Of a stretch of DNA of 64,000 nt, positions 9,830 through 22,062 are shown piece by piece. Made by a program: the position numbers and the translations under genes. Under the pieces are notes generated by a model that ran no database searches, was not told the DNA's origin, and saw only the letters and a list, made by a program, of their open reading frames with translations. The stretch is from Plotosus lineatus (lineage: Eukaryota; Chordata; Actinopteri; Siluriformes; Plotosidae). The stretch spans positions 24,818,501 through 24,882,500 of the forward strand of contig CM045733.1 of assembly GCA_024760905.1 (NCBI GenBank), read 5' to 3'. Numbering within the stretch: the first letter of the stretch is position 1; every line of letters begins with the position of its first letter.

Positions 9830-12160
9830 TTATCAATTATAAATGGCTGCATAAATATTTTAATAGTTCTCAGTCTTCCACTAATCAAAAAGTCTGCTAA
9901 TTCCACAAGTCAGAAAAACAAATTACATTGAGGCATTAGTACATCATAGAGTATTATAAAGCAATAATATGTGCAATGAATCACCACCTCCCTTCTTATG
10001 CCTTCTTATGCCTGACATAAAAATAGCATTGAAGATAAAAGAAACTTGGCTACCACTGCACATTATACTGTACATGTTCTCTGCCAAGCACACTCATGTC
10101 TCTCACCAGTTCAACTGCCTTGCACTCACGTGTACTATTATTTATGACAGCCAAAGTAAGAGCCTCTGTAAACAGCCAGCACGTGGTTCTGGGTGATAAG
10201 ATGTTCCAGATAAAATAGCTAACATGATTCCAGGGAACACCACAGAACAATACTAATCGTTTGTACTCCTTTGAGAATGATGGCTGTCCTATCTGGCCAT
10301 GCAAGGTGCTTTCAACTATTGATTGCCTCCATGGCAGAGACACTGTATTTCTTGGCATGCGGCAGAAATAGCTGTATCTAAAGAGGGCAGAATGGATGAG
10401 AGTAACTGATATCCATGGTCCACACAACGGGGTAAAAGAAGGACAGGGCTATGATTTTTGAGCTTTTTAACATCACATGTGAAGGAAAGGCTGTGTTTCA
10501 TTAAGATCACTGGGACTTTAGTAAGGTAAAGTGTAAGCTGGTGGCCAAGACCAGATTAGGCCTGCATGATGTGGTTCTGGGTAAATAAATGCCATGCACA
10601 TACCAATCTGTAAATGATAACATAGCACTTTGACGGTGTCAGGTGCTTTGTCATTCTTGGTTGAAAGGTCAGGATGCCATTGGTCACTACTGCAGCCAGT
10701 CTGAGGCACCGTCTGCATATTAATCAGTTAATCAAATTACATATTATATCAGGAGTTGATAAGTTTAATATTATTCTAACAGTATAAATATTTCAGCACA
10801 GTTCTGATAAAGTGTACATTTCTAAGAATTAGACATAATAAAGTCAGGGATATAAACAAATAAACTTAATGAAACTGTGATCCATTTGCCATAAACAGTG
10901 TTTACAGTGGTTAAAAGCTCTTTTCTAAAACTGCAGTGACACTGTTATATTTTGGTTCAATCATGGTCTATTTCTCTAAACCAAACATCTGTCTGGACAC
11001 AGGTGCAGTCATTCCGCTTCTCCAGTCCTCGGTGTTTTTATTTCATTTTCAATTTTAACCTTAATATTGACTGGGAGACTGCCAGCTGTGGTGCGTCTAG
11101 TAACTAGATCTGCCACCACAGGCTGGAGTAATGTTGGATATCCCACTAGGACTACCTAACACTATAGTGAATGATGTAAAACACTGCAATTAGGCAAATG
11201 AATCACAAACAAATTGTGTTGTGTGGAGCGAAACTTCACCCACACCTGCCGTGTAATCAAGTAACAAAATGTTTGCATGCTATTGATTAAATAGAGCAAA
11301 CTCTCATGAAATTTTGAAAACGTTACCCAACGTCTTTGCCACTGAGTGCATGGAATCACCTGCATATTTTGCATAGCAGTTATAAGTAAAAAGTTATATA
11401 CTAGTTTGCCGGAAACCATGCTGTGTTTCTTAAGCAAAGAGCCAAAAATATCAAAATCAATTTGTCCCAGACATACAGACGGTGATCAAGGCGAGTGGGA
11501 GTTGCCATGGAAACCAAGTGTGACAGGCTAAGGCTTTCAAGCTCCTCAGCCTTGAGTGCCTTATTCTTTCAGACAGGGAGATCCTGACCATTAGAAAATG
11601 CCTAACTTGTGTCATGATTGCATGTGTCCCCCTTTCTCTCGAAAGTGCATCTCTGATATTCTGATAGCTCTGATAGCAGTTACAGTAGTGAAAGATCACT
11701 CAGATTTCGGATTGCTGATGTATTTAAATTTACCCAAATGGGAAAGAGAGAAAAAAAACAACAACAGCATTTCCATTTCAGAGATCTGTTTACCATTCAC
11801 ACCAAACACCACTTTCCTGCTTCTTGCCCTTCATAATAGCAAGGCTGCTCTATCACCGCCACCATGTAACCTTGCTGTGACTCCGTTTATATGGTGCCCG
11901 TGTGAGGAATGCCAGTCCGATGGGGTGGTTATGCACAAAGGACATCTGAAATGTCAGCTTGGGTAAGTGAGAGCATACTAGAGCCTTAGGACGCCTGATG
12001 GAATGCGGAAGACCTTTGTCTGGTGCTCACATGACCTCTGCTTAAAAAGCAATCTACAGGATTTGCTGTAGATTTTCACTGATACAGAAAATGCTTAAGT
12101 CATAACAGAGGAGGCCATGTTTCCTCTGTTTTCATGCAACCACTGATCAGCTGCTTTCAT
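9830..12160. other. Unassigned non-coding stretch
   Basis: About 2.3 kb with ordinary composition. Short ORFs (up to 125 codons) show no recognisable domain and no supporting context. It could be intron or intergenic sequence. Confidence 0.5.
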
Positions 12161-12161
12161 T

Positions 12162-12163
<2 letters not shown>

Positions 12164-12224
<61 letters not shown>
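12164..12224. repeat. (AC)n microsatellite
   Basis: Pure AC run of about 60 bp. Confidence 0.95.
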
Positions 12225-12227
<3 letters not shown>

Positions 12228-12463
12228 TTGTGATTGGTTTCTTCACTCAGCAGCACAGATATCACTACTCCAAAGTTACAGACTTCAGGCTTTCCATGCA
12301 TGGCCAGCATACCAGTTGCATGTATACAGAGATCCAGAGTTAACATCACCAACGGTGTAGTGTCAACAAAATAATAAATAATATTTATACTTTAAAATTC
12401 ATTAATTTGACAATTCATTCATTTACCAAACAACGTTAAATGCCCGCGCTTTTCCTGTGATCT

Positions 12464-12525
12464 AAACAGAGAAGCTTCTTGCTGTGAGGTGGACATGCTA
12501 ACCAGTACACCATCATGCCATCCCT
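12464..12525 (-). mobile_element. SINE-B head fragment
   Basis: CTTCTTGCTGTGAGGTGGAC then ATGCTAACCAGTACACCATC is the complement of a SINE-B tRNA-like head. The rest is missing. Confidence 0.65.
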
Positions 12526-12956
12526 GCTGTTAAATACAATTAGACATTGCCGTTCAGGGACCAATCACAGGCAAGTCTATTCAATTTAATGGAATAATTA
12601 TGGTATATGTTATATTGAATGTTATATGGTATTATGGTACAGAATTTCAGTGTGAAAAATGGAGAAAGTGTTTATCTCTGCAGTGAATGCATGCATATTG
12701 ATATAAAACATTTTTGTTCTCCAGTAAAATAAATACTCCTCACATTCCTATGTAAAAACTTTTTAAATCAGGATTAGAACAAACATGTCAAATATCTGGA
12801 AAGTTGAAGTTACCGTTGTTCTGAATATAGACTGACAAAATGCATTTTAAATCCAAAGTGGTTTGAAGTGTTTACACACTAGTTAGATAAATGTATATAT
12901 GGTTCATAAAATAAACAGACACATAAATGAGACATGTACTATACATGGAAAAACAC

Positions 12957-13138
12957 TCAATGGTTTTTACAGCTTCCCACCATAGCCAGTGAAAAACATG
13001 GCCGGCCTTTGATAACCCAGTTAGTGCACCGGGGGAGGGGGGTGTTGTGGTAGTGACAACCGTTGACTGTGGGGCTTGAACCCCCAACCTTAAATTTGGT
13101 AATCCGGCACCTTACTACCAGGTCACTACTGTCCTCCA
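12957..13138 (-). mobile_element. SINE-A fragment (head and body)
   Basis: Contains GGCCGGCCTTTGATAACCCA then GGGGCTTGAACCCCCAACCT, the complement of the SINE-A body and B box. It is truncated before the tail junction, so the tail type is unknown. Confidence 0.8.
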
Positions 13139-13141
13139 CCC

Positions 13142-13810
13142 TGATTAACTGTAACACTAAAAACATCATGAGCACTGACAGCTGAAGAGAATATCATTGG
13201 CTATCTTATTACAATGACACCTCCTAAGTAAGGGCAGTGGTGGCCTAGTGGTATTGGGTGCTGGATCGCTGATCGCACGGTTGGGGGTTTGAGTCCCACT
13301 CTCCACAAGGTTGTCATTGTCCCCCCCCCCAGTGCAGCTAACTGGGTTATCAAAGGCCGGCCAAGTATCTCACTGTCTATGGTGTGATGCATGTAAAAGA
13401 ACCGTTGCTGACTTTTGACAAGAGTAGCTGCATAGCCGTCAGCGTGTTTCCGCCCTGCGATGGCCTGGCAAGCTGTCCAGGGTGTACTCTGCCCTTGTCC
13501 GGAGTCGGCTGGGATGGGCGCCAGCCTCCCCGCGACCCTAATTAGGATTAAGCGGTTACAGAAAATGAACTGATGAACCTGCTAAGTAGTTTGATGTAAT
13601 AGGGAGAAAATGAAGTCAAGCAGAGGCTAATATGTTTGGTCTAATCCCACACAACAGCCACTGAAGCACACCTTGTTGAAACTTATAATGCCGGTAATGA
13701 TATGATAGTGGGTGTCTGAACACTCGATAGCTTTGCCACTTTCTGAATGCTGGGCTGCTTAAGTGTAGACTAGTCAGGTGGCGTTAATGTTATGCTGATA
13801 CGTGTATGTG
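13142..13810 (+). mobile_element. Tc1-like transposon relic, internally deleted
   Basis: The left part (AACACTAAAAACATCATGAG ... TTACAATGACACCTCCTAAG) resembles the terminus of fish Tc1-like elements. The part after 13635 (CCCACACAACAGCCACTGAA ... GTGTCTGAACAC) resembles the mid-transposase region. It ends GGCGTTAATGTTATGCTGAT, like the opposite terminus. Most of the transposase is deleted. A SINE-A (13231-13576) is inserted in it. Family recognition is from memory of fish Tc1 elements. Confidence 0.7.
13231..13576 (+). mobile_element. SINE-A, L2-like tail, full length
   Basis: Head GGCAGTGGTGGCCTAGTGGT (A-box TGGCCTAGTGG) and B box GGTTTGAGTCC resemble tRNA-Glu. The body (GGGTTATCAAAGGCCGGCC, AAAAGAACCGTTGCTGAC) runs to GTCAGCGTGTTTC. 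The tail then switches to CCTGCGATGGCCTGGC ... GGATTAAGCGGTTACAG, ending GAAAATGAACTGATGA. Target-site duplication ACCTCCTAAGTA / ACCTGCTAAGTA (13219-13230 and 13577-13588). Confidence 0.9.
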
Positions 13811-13849
13811 GAAACTGATTATCATACCCATGTGTGCTTTCTAAAGATC

Positions 13850-14035
13850 CCATTCCAAAGATGAAACCTCTTTGCTTAACAACTGTCTGCAAGGTTGTGA
13901 GAAGGTTTTACACAAAAGTTTTGAATGTGGTTGTGAAACTTTTCCAAGCCAATTGTGAAGCAAGTCTATGGCAACAGTTTGGAGAAGAACCACATATGGG
14001 TGTGATGACCAGATATTTTTGGCCATTTTTTTACA
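13850..14035 (+). repeat. Dispersed fish repeat fragment
   Basis: CAACAGTTTGGAGAAGAACC then CACATATGGGTGTGATGACC resembles a repeat end widespread in fish genomes (CATATGGGTGTGATGGTCAG type). The class is uncertain. The 78-codon ORF over it is incidental. Confidence 0.4.
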
Positions 14036-14522
14036 GGAAGTTAGCTCAACAGATATACAAGATGATGTGATTGCACCAAGTGTGGAAATCTTTAAGCTTT
14101 TATCAATATTCTAACTCACAGCTTAATTCATTTCTATTACTGAAAATTTAAATGTTTAGAAATGAAATAAGTGTGTCTATGCCATTTCTGTCAACACTGC
14201 AGCCACATTTTTGGTGTAACTGCAGGAAATGCCATAAGATATAGAGAGACAGCACAGAGCCTGAAAAATGTTTCACTGTTTTGCATGTCTATTTGTAACC
14301 TGATGGTGTAGAGACAAAGATCTTAGATCTTACTCAGAGAGATGGACAGATGATAATAATGATAATACTGTAATAAGACTTAAAAAAACAAAAACAAAAA
14401 AATAACATGTGTTAGCATCTTGTTAGAATTGCTATGCTGCCAGTTATTCTAGCTGGATTCTCTCCATCTGTAATATGAAACTGTCAAGTTCACACTCAGT
14501 GCTATGCAACATACATTTCACA

Positions 14523-14524
<2 letters not shown>

Positions 14525-14572
<48 letters not shown>

Positions 14573-14618
14573 ACATACACAACAATACACACACATACAC
14601 ACACACACATGCACACAC
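14525..14618. repeat. (AC)n microsatellite, interrupted
   Basis: AC run with AT interruptions. Confidence 0.95.
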
Positions 14619-14724
14619 GGCTTGTAGGCATTTATATGTAGCCTATGATTCGAGTATAAACTAAAAGGAATCAGTTGTGAGATTATCGAAAAGAGATCAC
14701 ATTATGTTGTATGACCTACTTGTG

Positions 14725-14728
<4 letters not shown>

Positions 14729-14786
<58 letters not shown>

Positions 14787-14798
14787 TGTGTGTGTGTT
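14729..14798. repeat. (GT)n microsatellite
   Basis: GT run of about 70 bp with a single GA interruption. Confidence 0.95.
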
Positions 14799-15021
14799 TA
14801 TAGCTATGTAGCTAGGGCTAGTCATGTAAGGAATTGGATGCATCAGTGACCCAGAGCACTGTGCAACTATGACAGTAAGTTAACAGCAGATGCGGGGGAT
14901 TGAAGGATGTACAGGATTTTTCCATTGTACAAAGTAATAGCATGTTTGCTATGCAGAAGTCAATGTGCTTTATTCGTTGGTCACTGATCCGATATCAGTG
15001 TTACACTGGAATACCTGTAGT

Positions 15022-15316
15022 TTTTTCATTTATCCATTCATTTTCTATGCTGCGTATAGTTTTTGTATTGCAGGTGAGCTGGAGCCAATCCAAGCTAACA
15101 CTGGGTGAGAGGTGGTACACTATTCTATTAGAATTCTATTACACTAGTCTATTGTGGCGATATCACTGAGAGCTCGGCATTCATTCGCATTCACATTTAC
15201 ATCGATGAGCAACTGGGAGTAGCTAGCTGAACTAATAGGTAAGTCTTTGGACTGTGAAACAGATTTGATCCGAGAATGCGGCATCAGTGCTCACCCCTGC
15301 ACTATGGTGCTGCCCC
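15022..15316 (-). mobile_element. SINE-B-related copy, diverged
   Basis: ATTCATTTTCTATGCTGCGT, GAGCTGGAGCCAATCCAAGC and GTCTTTGGACTGTG appear in minus-strand SINE-B order, ending near CACTATGGTGCTGCCC. More diverged than the other copies. Confidence 0.6.
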
Positions 15317-15319
15317 ATT

Positions 15320-16000
15320 TGTAATTTTTTTTTTAAATGGTAGAATTGAAATGCCTTGTTTTTTAAATTAAAAAAAATGTTTTTTATCCACCAGTACAAT
15401 CACCTGCCAATTCCCAACAACCAGTCATGTTTACACTGTCATATGACAGCCACCAAATGGGGAGGGTGAGGACTAACACATGCTTCCTCTAGGATATCTT
15501 TTTGAACTGCTGAACATGCTGCATCATAACAGAGTATAACACACTAGGAGAAAAGGTCTATATCTGTCCTCAGCATCATACATGAACTCAGACCCATGTT
15601 TAACTACAGTCACCATTGCGAACATGAGGGAGAAAAACCATGGCCAAACTTGCTGCCTTGGTGCCTGGCCATGGAAGGCTGTGAGGTTTACATGGTGTGA
15701 GCTGCTTGTGCCATTTGGGAGCCCACATTGCTATAGTTGTAGATGAATTATATCAAATGCAATATCATGCTTTTTAAAGGTCATTTGATTACATACAAAA
15801 CAAATGGTTAAAGACAAAATTAACTATTGGCTGGTTATATTACATAAGAGACCTGATTTCAAATCATAAGGTTTAGAGTCTAACTTAAAGGGTGTTTTTT
15901 AAATTGTTTTATTTTTTTACTTGGCTAGTCTGGAAAAGCCTCTACTCATTTCATCTGCAATTGCATCCACTTCCATCTCTGTTGTGAAGTGGTGTGACAA
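15320..16000. other. Unassigned non-coding stretch
   Basis: No exon or repeat family recognised. Confidence 0.5.
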
Positions 16001-16004
16001 AATA

Positions 16005-16766
16005 CAGACGCTTCCCAACTTACATTTTAGTTCGGTTCCGGATGGCCGAACGTAAGGTGAAAAAAAAATGTAAATTGTTACTGTATGTTCCAGTGACGTA
16101 TGACGTTCATACTGTACTATACATCCATAAATACCAATACCATATCTCATAAAACACCCCTAAATCAATTATTATAAACATAACATTGTAAAATAATATC
16201 ACATATCAAATAATATCAACATTAATTTCAAATAAATTCAATTCAAGCAAAATCATTTCAAATAGATACATTTTAATCAAATTCACTCATCAAATATCAA
16301 ATACAGTATCAAATATAACCTTTAACATTCTCTGTGATGCGATCTTTCTGCTTGTAAATGGTTCCGATGGTCGACAGAGCCATTTGGAAGAAATGTGCAA
16401 GATTCATGTGTTTTTCACCAGCATCGATTTTCTTGATAATAGCCATCTTCGTTTCTAATGAGATGGCTTGCCGCTTTTTCTGATTACCACTATCACTAGT
16501 CGGCTATATTTGCTTAGGGTTACAAAAGTCTGCAAAACAATGTAAACATAAAGATCACAGAGATGATGTCTTAACACAAGGGTAACATGCGGTGGTGAAC
16601 TGGGAAGAATGAGGGGCACGTTCAGTCTGTCGTTTGTGAACACTGGATGCAGCATCATTATGTCTTGTACTACAGAGACCACGCTAAACTCAAAATTTGA
16701 CATTTTTATTTCAACGTAAAATCGAAAAATACGTAAAACGAGTAAACGTAAGTCGGGGATTGTCTG
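16005..16766. mobile_element. Tigger/pogo-like TIR element, 762 bp
   Basis: TA at 16003-16004, then CAGACGCTTCCCAACTTACA. The right end read inverted is CAGACAATCCCCGACTTACG, followed by TA at 16767-16768. The interior holds a minus-strand relic of a CENP-B-type helix-turn-helix (see 16331-16485), which fits a deletion derivative of a pogo/Tigger transposon. Confidence 0.85.
16331..16485 (-). pseudogene. Tigger/pogo transposase N-terminal HTH relic
   Basis: Minus-strand translation starts KRQAISLETKMAIIKKIDAG and continues through HFFQMALSTIGTIYKQKD. The pattern of basic start, SLETK, an 'IIKKIDAGE' helix, a second helix and 'STIGTIYK' matches the N-terminal DNA-binding domain shared by pogo-family transposases and CENP-B. 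About 50 residues remain; the catalytic DDE domain is absent. Frame is open here but the element cannot encode an active enzyme. The family call rests on motif order read by eye. Confidence 0.65.
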
Positions 16767-16769
16767 TAT

Positions 16770-18155
16770 ATCAGTGCCTCATTTCAAATCAATCCTTTAT
16801 ATAGGTCTGCAATAACTGTTAATTTCACAGCTGTTGACTGGGATGGTGTAACACTGTGAAACCACTGGTACTAAACCTTTTTTAGCTGATTGAATTTGCA
16901 AACAACATATTTCTTTCAGCCAGATATGATTTACAATTATTTTGTACAAGTGTACCTCTAAAATGTTTGTCATACCTGCCAATAAGAAGAGTTTGAAGTG
17001 AGTGGGAGGTGAGTGGGAGAAATAGTAAAAGTGAAAAGCAATGGAGAAAAATATGTTAAGGTTAGAAAAGCTATAGTGAGAGTGAAATTCAGTACTTCAA
17101 AATCTGTGATGAAAAATATTTAGGAGCAGAGAGAGAGAGCGAATAACAGCAGCAGTTCTATGCTAGAAATGCTGAATCACAAGCATGGAGGTTCTACATC
17201 TTGTTTCTCTGGAACAAGCATACTGTAGCTAAGTCATTACAGCTGCCAGTTTCATGCCAGGTTCCATAAACTCGGTGCCAGTAAGGTCTCAAATCTCAGT
17301 CCCTATTACACAACTCTAGTGTATGATTTATGCCTCTTTATGTCTGGGTATGATTTATACATCAAGTTAAATTGAGAAAGGTCAGAAGAGTATCATCCCT
17401 ATAAAGCAGGCACGTTTATGTTAGTTAACGTGGGGAATTGGGAGCCAAATGTACCTGTGAATTTGGCAGCTCATTTTCAATGATTGAGCATGAGTGATAG
17501 GAAGAGAGAGCTGCCAGGCTAGTGTGACATTTCCCCATGAGGACAGCGTGTTCTGGATATCACAGACAGAGGCGTCTGAGGATTGAAAAAGCTACAGCAC
17601 CCTTATCATAGACAGAAAGGGTGAGTGCACACAGACACTCACAAGGAAATGAAAGATGATATGTCTTTTCTTTGTTTTAATCACAAACAATTTACACAAA
17701 ATTAAGATATAGCTATATAGATTCAGAAAGCTATATTAACCAACAAAATATAAGCAAAAATGGAAATTAGTTAAACTTCCACACATCATGTTATATCGGA
17801 AAGATTCACTTTCAAAAGACAAGTTAATATTAAGAAGTGTTCCCTACTGAGTACCTTTTTTGGGCATCGGTTTTACTCATCTTTTCATCCGATTTGTCCT
17901 TCTAGTATGAAAGCTGTCTACTGCAGTGAAACATTATAAGTATACTAGAGTTAAACGCAAACTAATAAGACCTAGACCTTGAAATATCTTTCTGTGTTGT
18001 CTAATGCTTGCAGTCCGACTGGGGCCTGGGCTTTTGAATGTAAACAGATATCTTATCCACAAAAACAAAAAGATGAGTGGGGCATTCAAACAGGACTTAA
18101 GAAAAATGCATACATTTTTGGTTTTAAAAATAAATGACACTAGATCTGGTTTCTT
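16770..18155. other. Unassigned non-coding stretch
   Basis: About 1.4 kb without a recognised exon, TIR pair or SINE. A short GA-rich patch lies near 17127. Confidence 0.5.
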
Positions 18156-18168
18156 TCTAGACTGTGGG

Positions 18169-18579
18169 CAGCGGCTAGACCCATCTTGGAGCTGGTCTAG
18201 AACAGTGAGGTAAGACGCCTCCTTCCCTCCACTAGTCTGGGTGCTCACCGTGGGCGGGTGACAGTACACCCTTAGCCCTCCTTACCAGGGTCACGGTGTA
18301 TAAGTATGACAAACGTGGTGAATACCCTCTAGGCAGTTCTTCCTACCCTATTCTATTGTTAGAGGAAGAAGCTACTGATGCTGCTTGTGTCATAAAATGG
18401 GGGCAAAAGAAGGATCTTTTCCAGTTTGGCCCACAGTATTCACTTGTGGTGTGGCATCCCATGTGAATTACATTAGCTTTGTTAGACAACCACTATGGAA
18501 TTATCTAATATAGCAAGGATTTGGAAATCCCTGGTGGCTGCCCGCTCTAGGAGCGACCAAGTAGTAGTAGTAGTAGTAG
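18169..18579 (+). mobile_element. Retroposon with (TAG)n tail and 13-bp TSD
   Basis: A 411-bp insertion between two exact copies of TCTAGACTGTGGG (18156-18168 and 18580-18592). Its 3' end is GGAGCGACCAAG followed by seven TAG-type units, as expected of LINE-mobilised retroposons. It has no ORF and no convincing tRNA-type A and B boxes, so it is either a SINE of unusual origin or a 5'-truncated LINE 3' UTR. I do not recognise the family. Confidence 0.75.
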
Positions 18580-18689
18580 TCTAGACTGTGGGATTATGTA
18601 TAAGCCCAATAAGGCTGATATGTTGTTGAGTTGATACTAATTGGTTGTTATGTATGACTAACTTGCACAGGCAGCATATTAAAAAAAAC

Positions 18690-18996
18690 ACATCATCCAT
18701 TCTCTGAACTGTTTAACCCTAATTAAGGTCATGGGAAGGTGGGCACGCATCTCAGCCGACTGTGGGCCACTGCAGGGCACATCCTGGACAGTTCGCCAGA
18801 CCATCGCAAGACCAACACGCATATCTACAGGCAATTTGGAACAGCTAAATAATCTGCTGTGCATGTTTTTACACTTTGGGAGGATACCTATGCAAGCGCG
18901 AGGAGAACATGCAAACCCCACACATCTCAGCTAGGAATCAAACCCGGGACATTCTTGCGGTGAGGCAGATGTGCTAACCACTACGCCACCGTGTTG
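18690..18996 (-). mobile_element. SINE-B copy, near full length
   Basis: From the tail complement (ATTCTCTGAACTGTTTAACC) through CATCTCAGCCGACTGTGGGC and AATTTGGAACAGCTAAAT to the head complement GTGCTAACCACTACGCCACC. Confidence 0.85.
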
Positions 18997-18999
18997 TGC

Positions 19000-19700
19000 A
19001 AATAATAATTCTTATTAAAAATAAAATTAGATTAAAAACAAGGCTTGTACACCAACACTCCGACTTGCACAGAATAATAATAATAATAATAAAAAAACAC
19101 ATGATACTTAGCTCAGGTGAGCAAAACAACATGAATGGGAACATGGAGCATGAAATCTAAATGGATAATTTAACTAACCTGACGGATGATACGAATAAAC
19201 ACAGAAATCAGCGAGTAAAAAAGAGGTGAAGCCCAGAAACCCGTATTAACCTTTCCTGCTATTCAACGCTTAAAGGAGCCATGCTACTCTTATAACACCA
19301 GAATTGTCACTTATCAATAGTGATATTTATTGGAAGCTCCACTTTTAGACAGCGCTGAAAACTTCATCTTACATTTAATATTATATATAAATAGGATAAA
19401 GTACAAGATTGTGTGTGATTGTTAATTTCTATATATTATTGCAAATACTGGCATAAGGTGGAATATACGTCAGTAATGTGAATGCACCACAGTAACCTTG
19501 ATTTCTCATGCAAATGCATTCATCTTTTCAAATTTGCATAATTTCTGTGATAGTTTTAACCAATTTTGTTGAAACCTGGCATCCCTTTAAGTGTCATATA
19601 ACCAAGGTGTTCATCATTGCACATGAGGAAACACATATACTGTATCAAACACAGTTGTATAAAGGCATATGCATTTAAAAATGCTGCAAACAAGCAAGTA
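19000..19700. other. Unassigned non-coding stretch
   Basis: AT-rich, with a short (AAT)n patch near 19075-19092. No gene seen. Confidence 0.5.
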
Positions 19701-19714
19701 ATTAAGCATGCAGT

Positions 19715-19875
19715 GAAAGCTTAGTGATGAATGTGATGGAGATCCGTGGTTCAACCCCCACTGCCATCAATGTTGGGCCTTTGAGCAGGGCCCTTAACAC
19801 TCAAGTTGTATAAAAAACAATAACTGTAAGTTGTTCTAGATAAGAGTATCTGCCATGTGCTGCAAATGTAAGCTA
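19715..19875 (+). mobile_element. tRNA-derived SINE fragment (third family)
   Basis: GTGGTTCAACCCCCACTGCC (B-box-like), then TTGGGCCTTTGAGCAGGGCC, then GTAAGTTGTTCTAGATAAGA and GTATCTGCCATGTGCTGCAA. The order matches a tRNA-derived SINE common in fish genomes, distinct from SINE-A and SINE-B. Confidence 0.65.
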
Positions 19876-20149
19876 TCAGTTTTGTATTGCATATAGCAGG
19901 TTTGCAATAAAAATGTAAAAGTCTATAGAAGTAGGAGTAGCCTACAGCATTGTTTGTTTCAAATATAACTCACATGAACAGTAAAGTATCCATCACTCAA
20001 TTCCAATATAATCCAAATTCAAATCCAATATAAAAGGTGTCAGAATGGGAAGAGACTAAAAATAACTACAGTATTCGACATAATAAGCGCCCTGCTCCAG
20101 TAAGTCTCACTCAAACCCCCCGTCCCCCCATGTTTTTTATCTTACATCT

Positions 20150-20455
20150 AATAATCGCCCATGTGTACTGGGAGCAAAATCGTAGATCAAATTTACCAAT
20201 TTTATTCGATCAGTCTTTGTAGCAGTAAAAGTGAGTTTACACGGTATTTCAAGACCCCCTGCCACTAGAGAATGTCTATAATGTTCATCCGTAACAACAC
20301 ATGTGATTGTTCCGCCGTGCTTTAAAAAACAGGAAAATATTTTGCTGTGTTCTCTTGGTAAATGTCCAACAACCAATGAACCATTAGAAACTGCTACAGC
20401 AAAACTATGGGATGCTCTGAATGAATGGAGCGATGAGCCAGATATGGACCTATCA
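20150..20455 (-). pseudogene. HIRAN-like domain relic
   Basis: The minus-strand frame of about 100 codons includes HSFAVAVSNGSLVVGHLPRE, then FLKHGGTITCVVT and GGLEIPCKLTF. The 'AVAV ... VVGHLPRE ... ' pattern resembles HIRAN domains (DNA-end or stalled-fork binding in HLTF-type proteins), which also occur in uncharacterised fish transposon-encoded proteins. It sits between the two inverted ends at 20069 and 20979, so it more likely belongs to a mobile element than to a host gene. The start and any catalytic domain are missing. Confidence 0.45.
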
Positions 20456-20542
20456 GAAAGTGATGACAAGAATTTTTCACCTGATTGTCCTGCTCACTAA
20501 CTTCATAAATTTAAAGACGGCCATGTGCTTTTGTTTATGTTT

Positions 20543-20672
20543 GTGTTGATTGGTTCAACGTGCCATGTGCTAAAGTTGACATTCGTGTTGATTGGTTCAA
20601 TGTGCCATGTGCTAAAGTTGATTCGTGTTGATTGGTTCAATGTGCCATGTGCTAAAGTTGATTCGTGTTGAT
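20543..20672. repeat. Three-copy ~40-bp tandem repeat
   Basis: CGTGTTGATTGGTTCAA-type unit followed by GTGCCATGTGCTAAAGTTGA, three tandem copies with a partial fourth start. Confidence 0.9.
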
Positions 20673-20984
20673 TTTACTTCTCAGAAAATGTGTAAAGGAA
20701 CAGCACCAGGAGGGAAAAGTAAGGGGTCTTTTTTTTTTTTTTTTAATTTATGCAGTTTTCTGTTTATTTTCAGCTTTCATGTAAGTAGTTTGGTTGACAC
20801 CACAAAATAAATAACATAAATACCAGTAAAACTCTTTTATTGTTCTGTTATTATTCATGTTTTCCACCTCAATGGGAATAAGCACTTACCATTCCACTCC
20901 GCTGGTAACATTTTAATAAGCGCCCACCCACTCCAATTTTTTAAGCTTCCTGAATGCTTATCACATCAAATACAGTATTAGTGT

Positions 20985-22062
<1,078 letters not shown>

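Larger units (their letters stand above)
20069..20979. mobile_element. TIR element with HIRAN-like coding relic
   Basis: Left end ACAGTATTCGACATAATAAG; right end inverted reads TACTGTATTTGATGTGATAA, a partial match. Subterminal AATAAGCGCC motifs occur on both sides (20081 and 20917-20925). The interior holds a minus-strand relic (20150-20455) and a three-copy 40-bp tandem repeat. No catalytic transposase domain is seen, so the superfamily is left open. Confidence 0.5.

Noticed and set aside
11598..11966. 122-codon ORF as a host exon
   Set aside because: No recognisable domain, no coding bias I can see, and no splice-site context that holds up.
13231..13310. tRNA gene at the SINE-A head
   Set aside because: The A and B boxes are present but the cloverleaf is not maintained and the unit continues into SINE body and tail; the same applies to the other copies.
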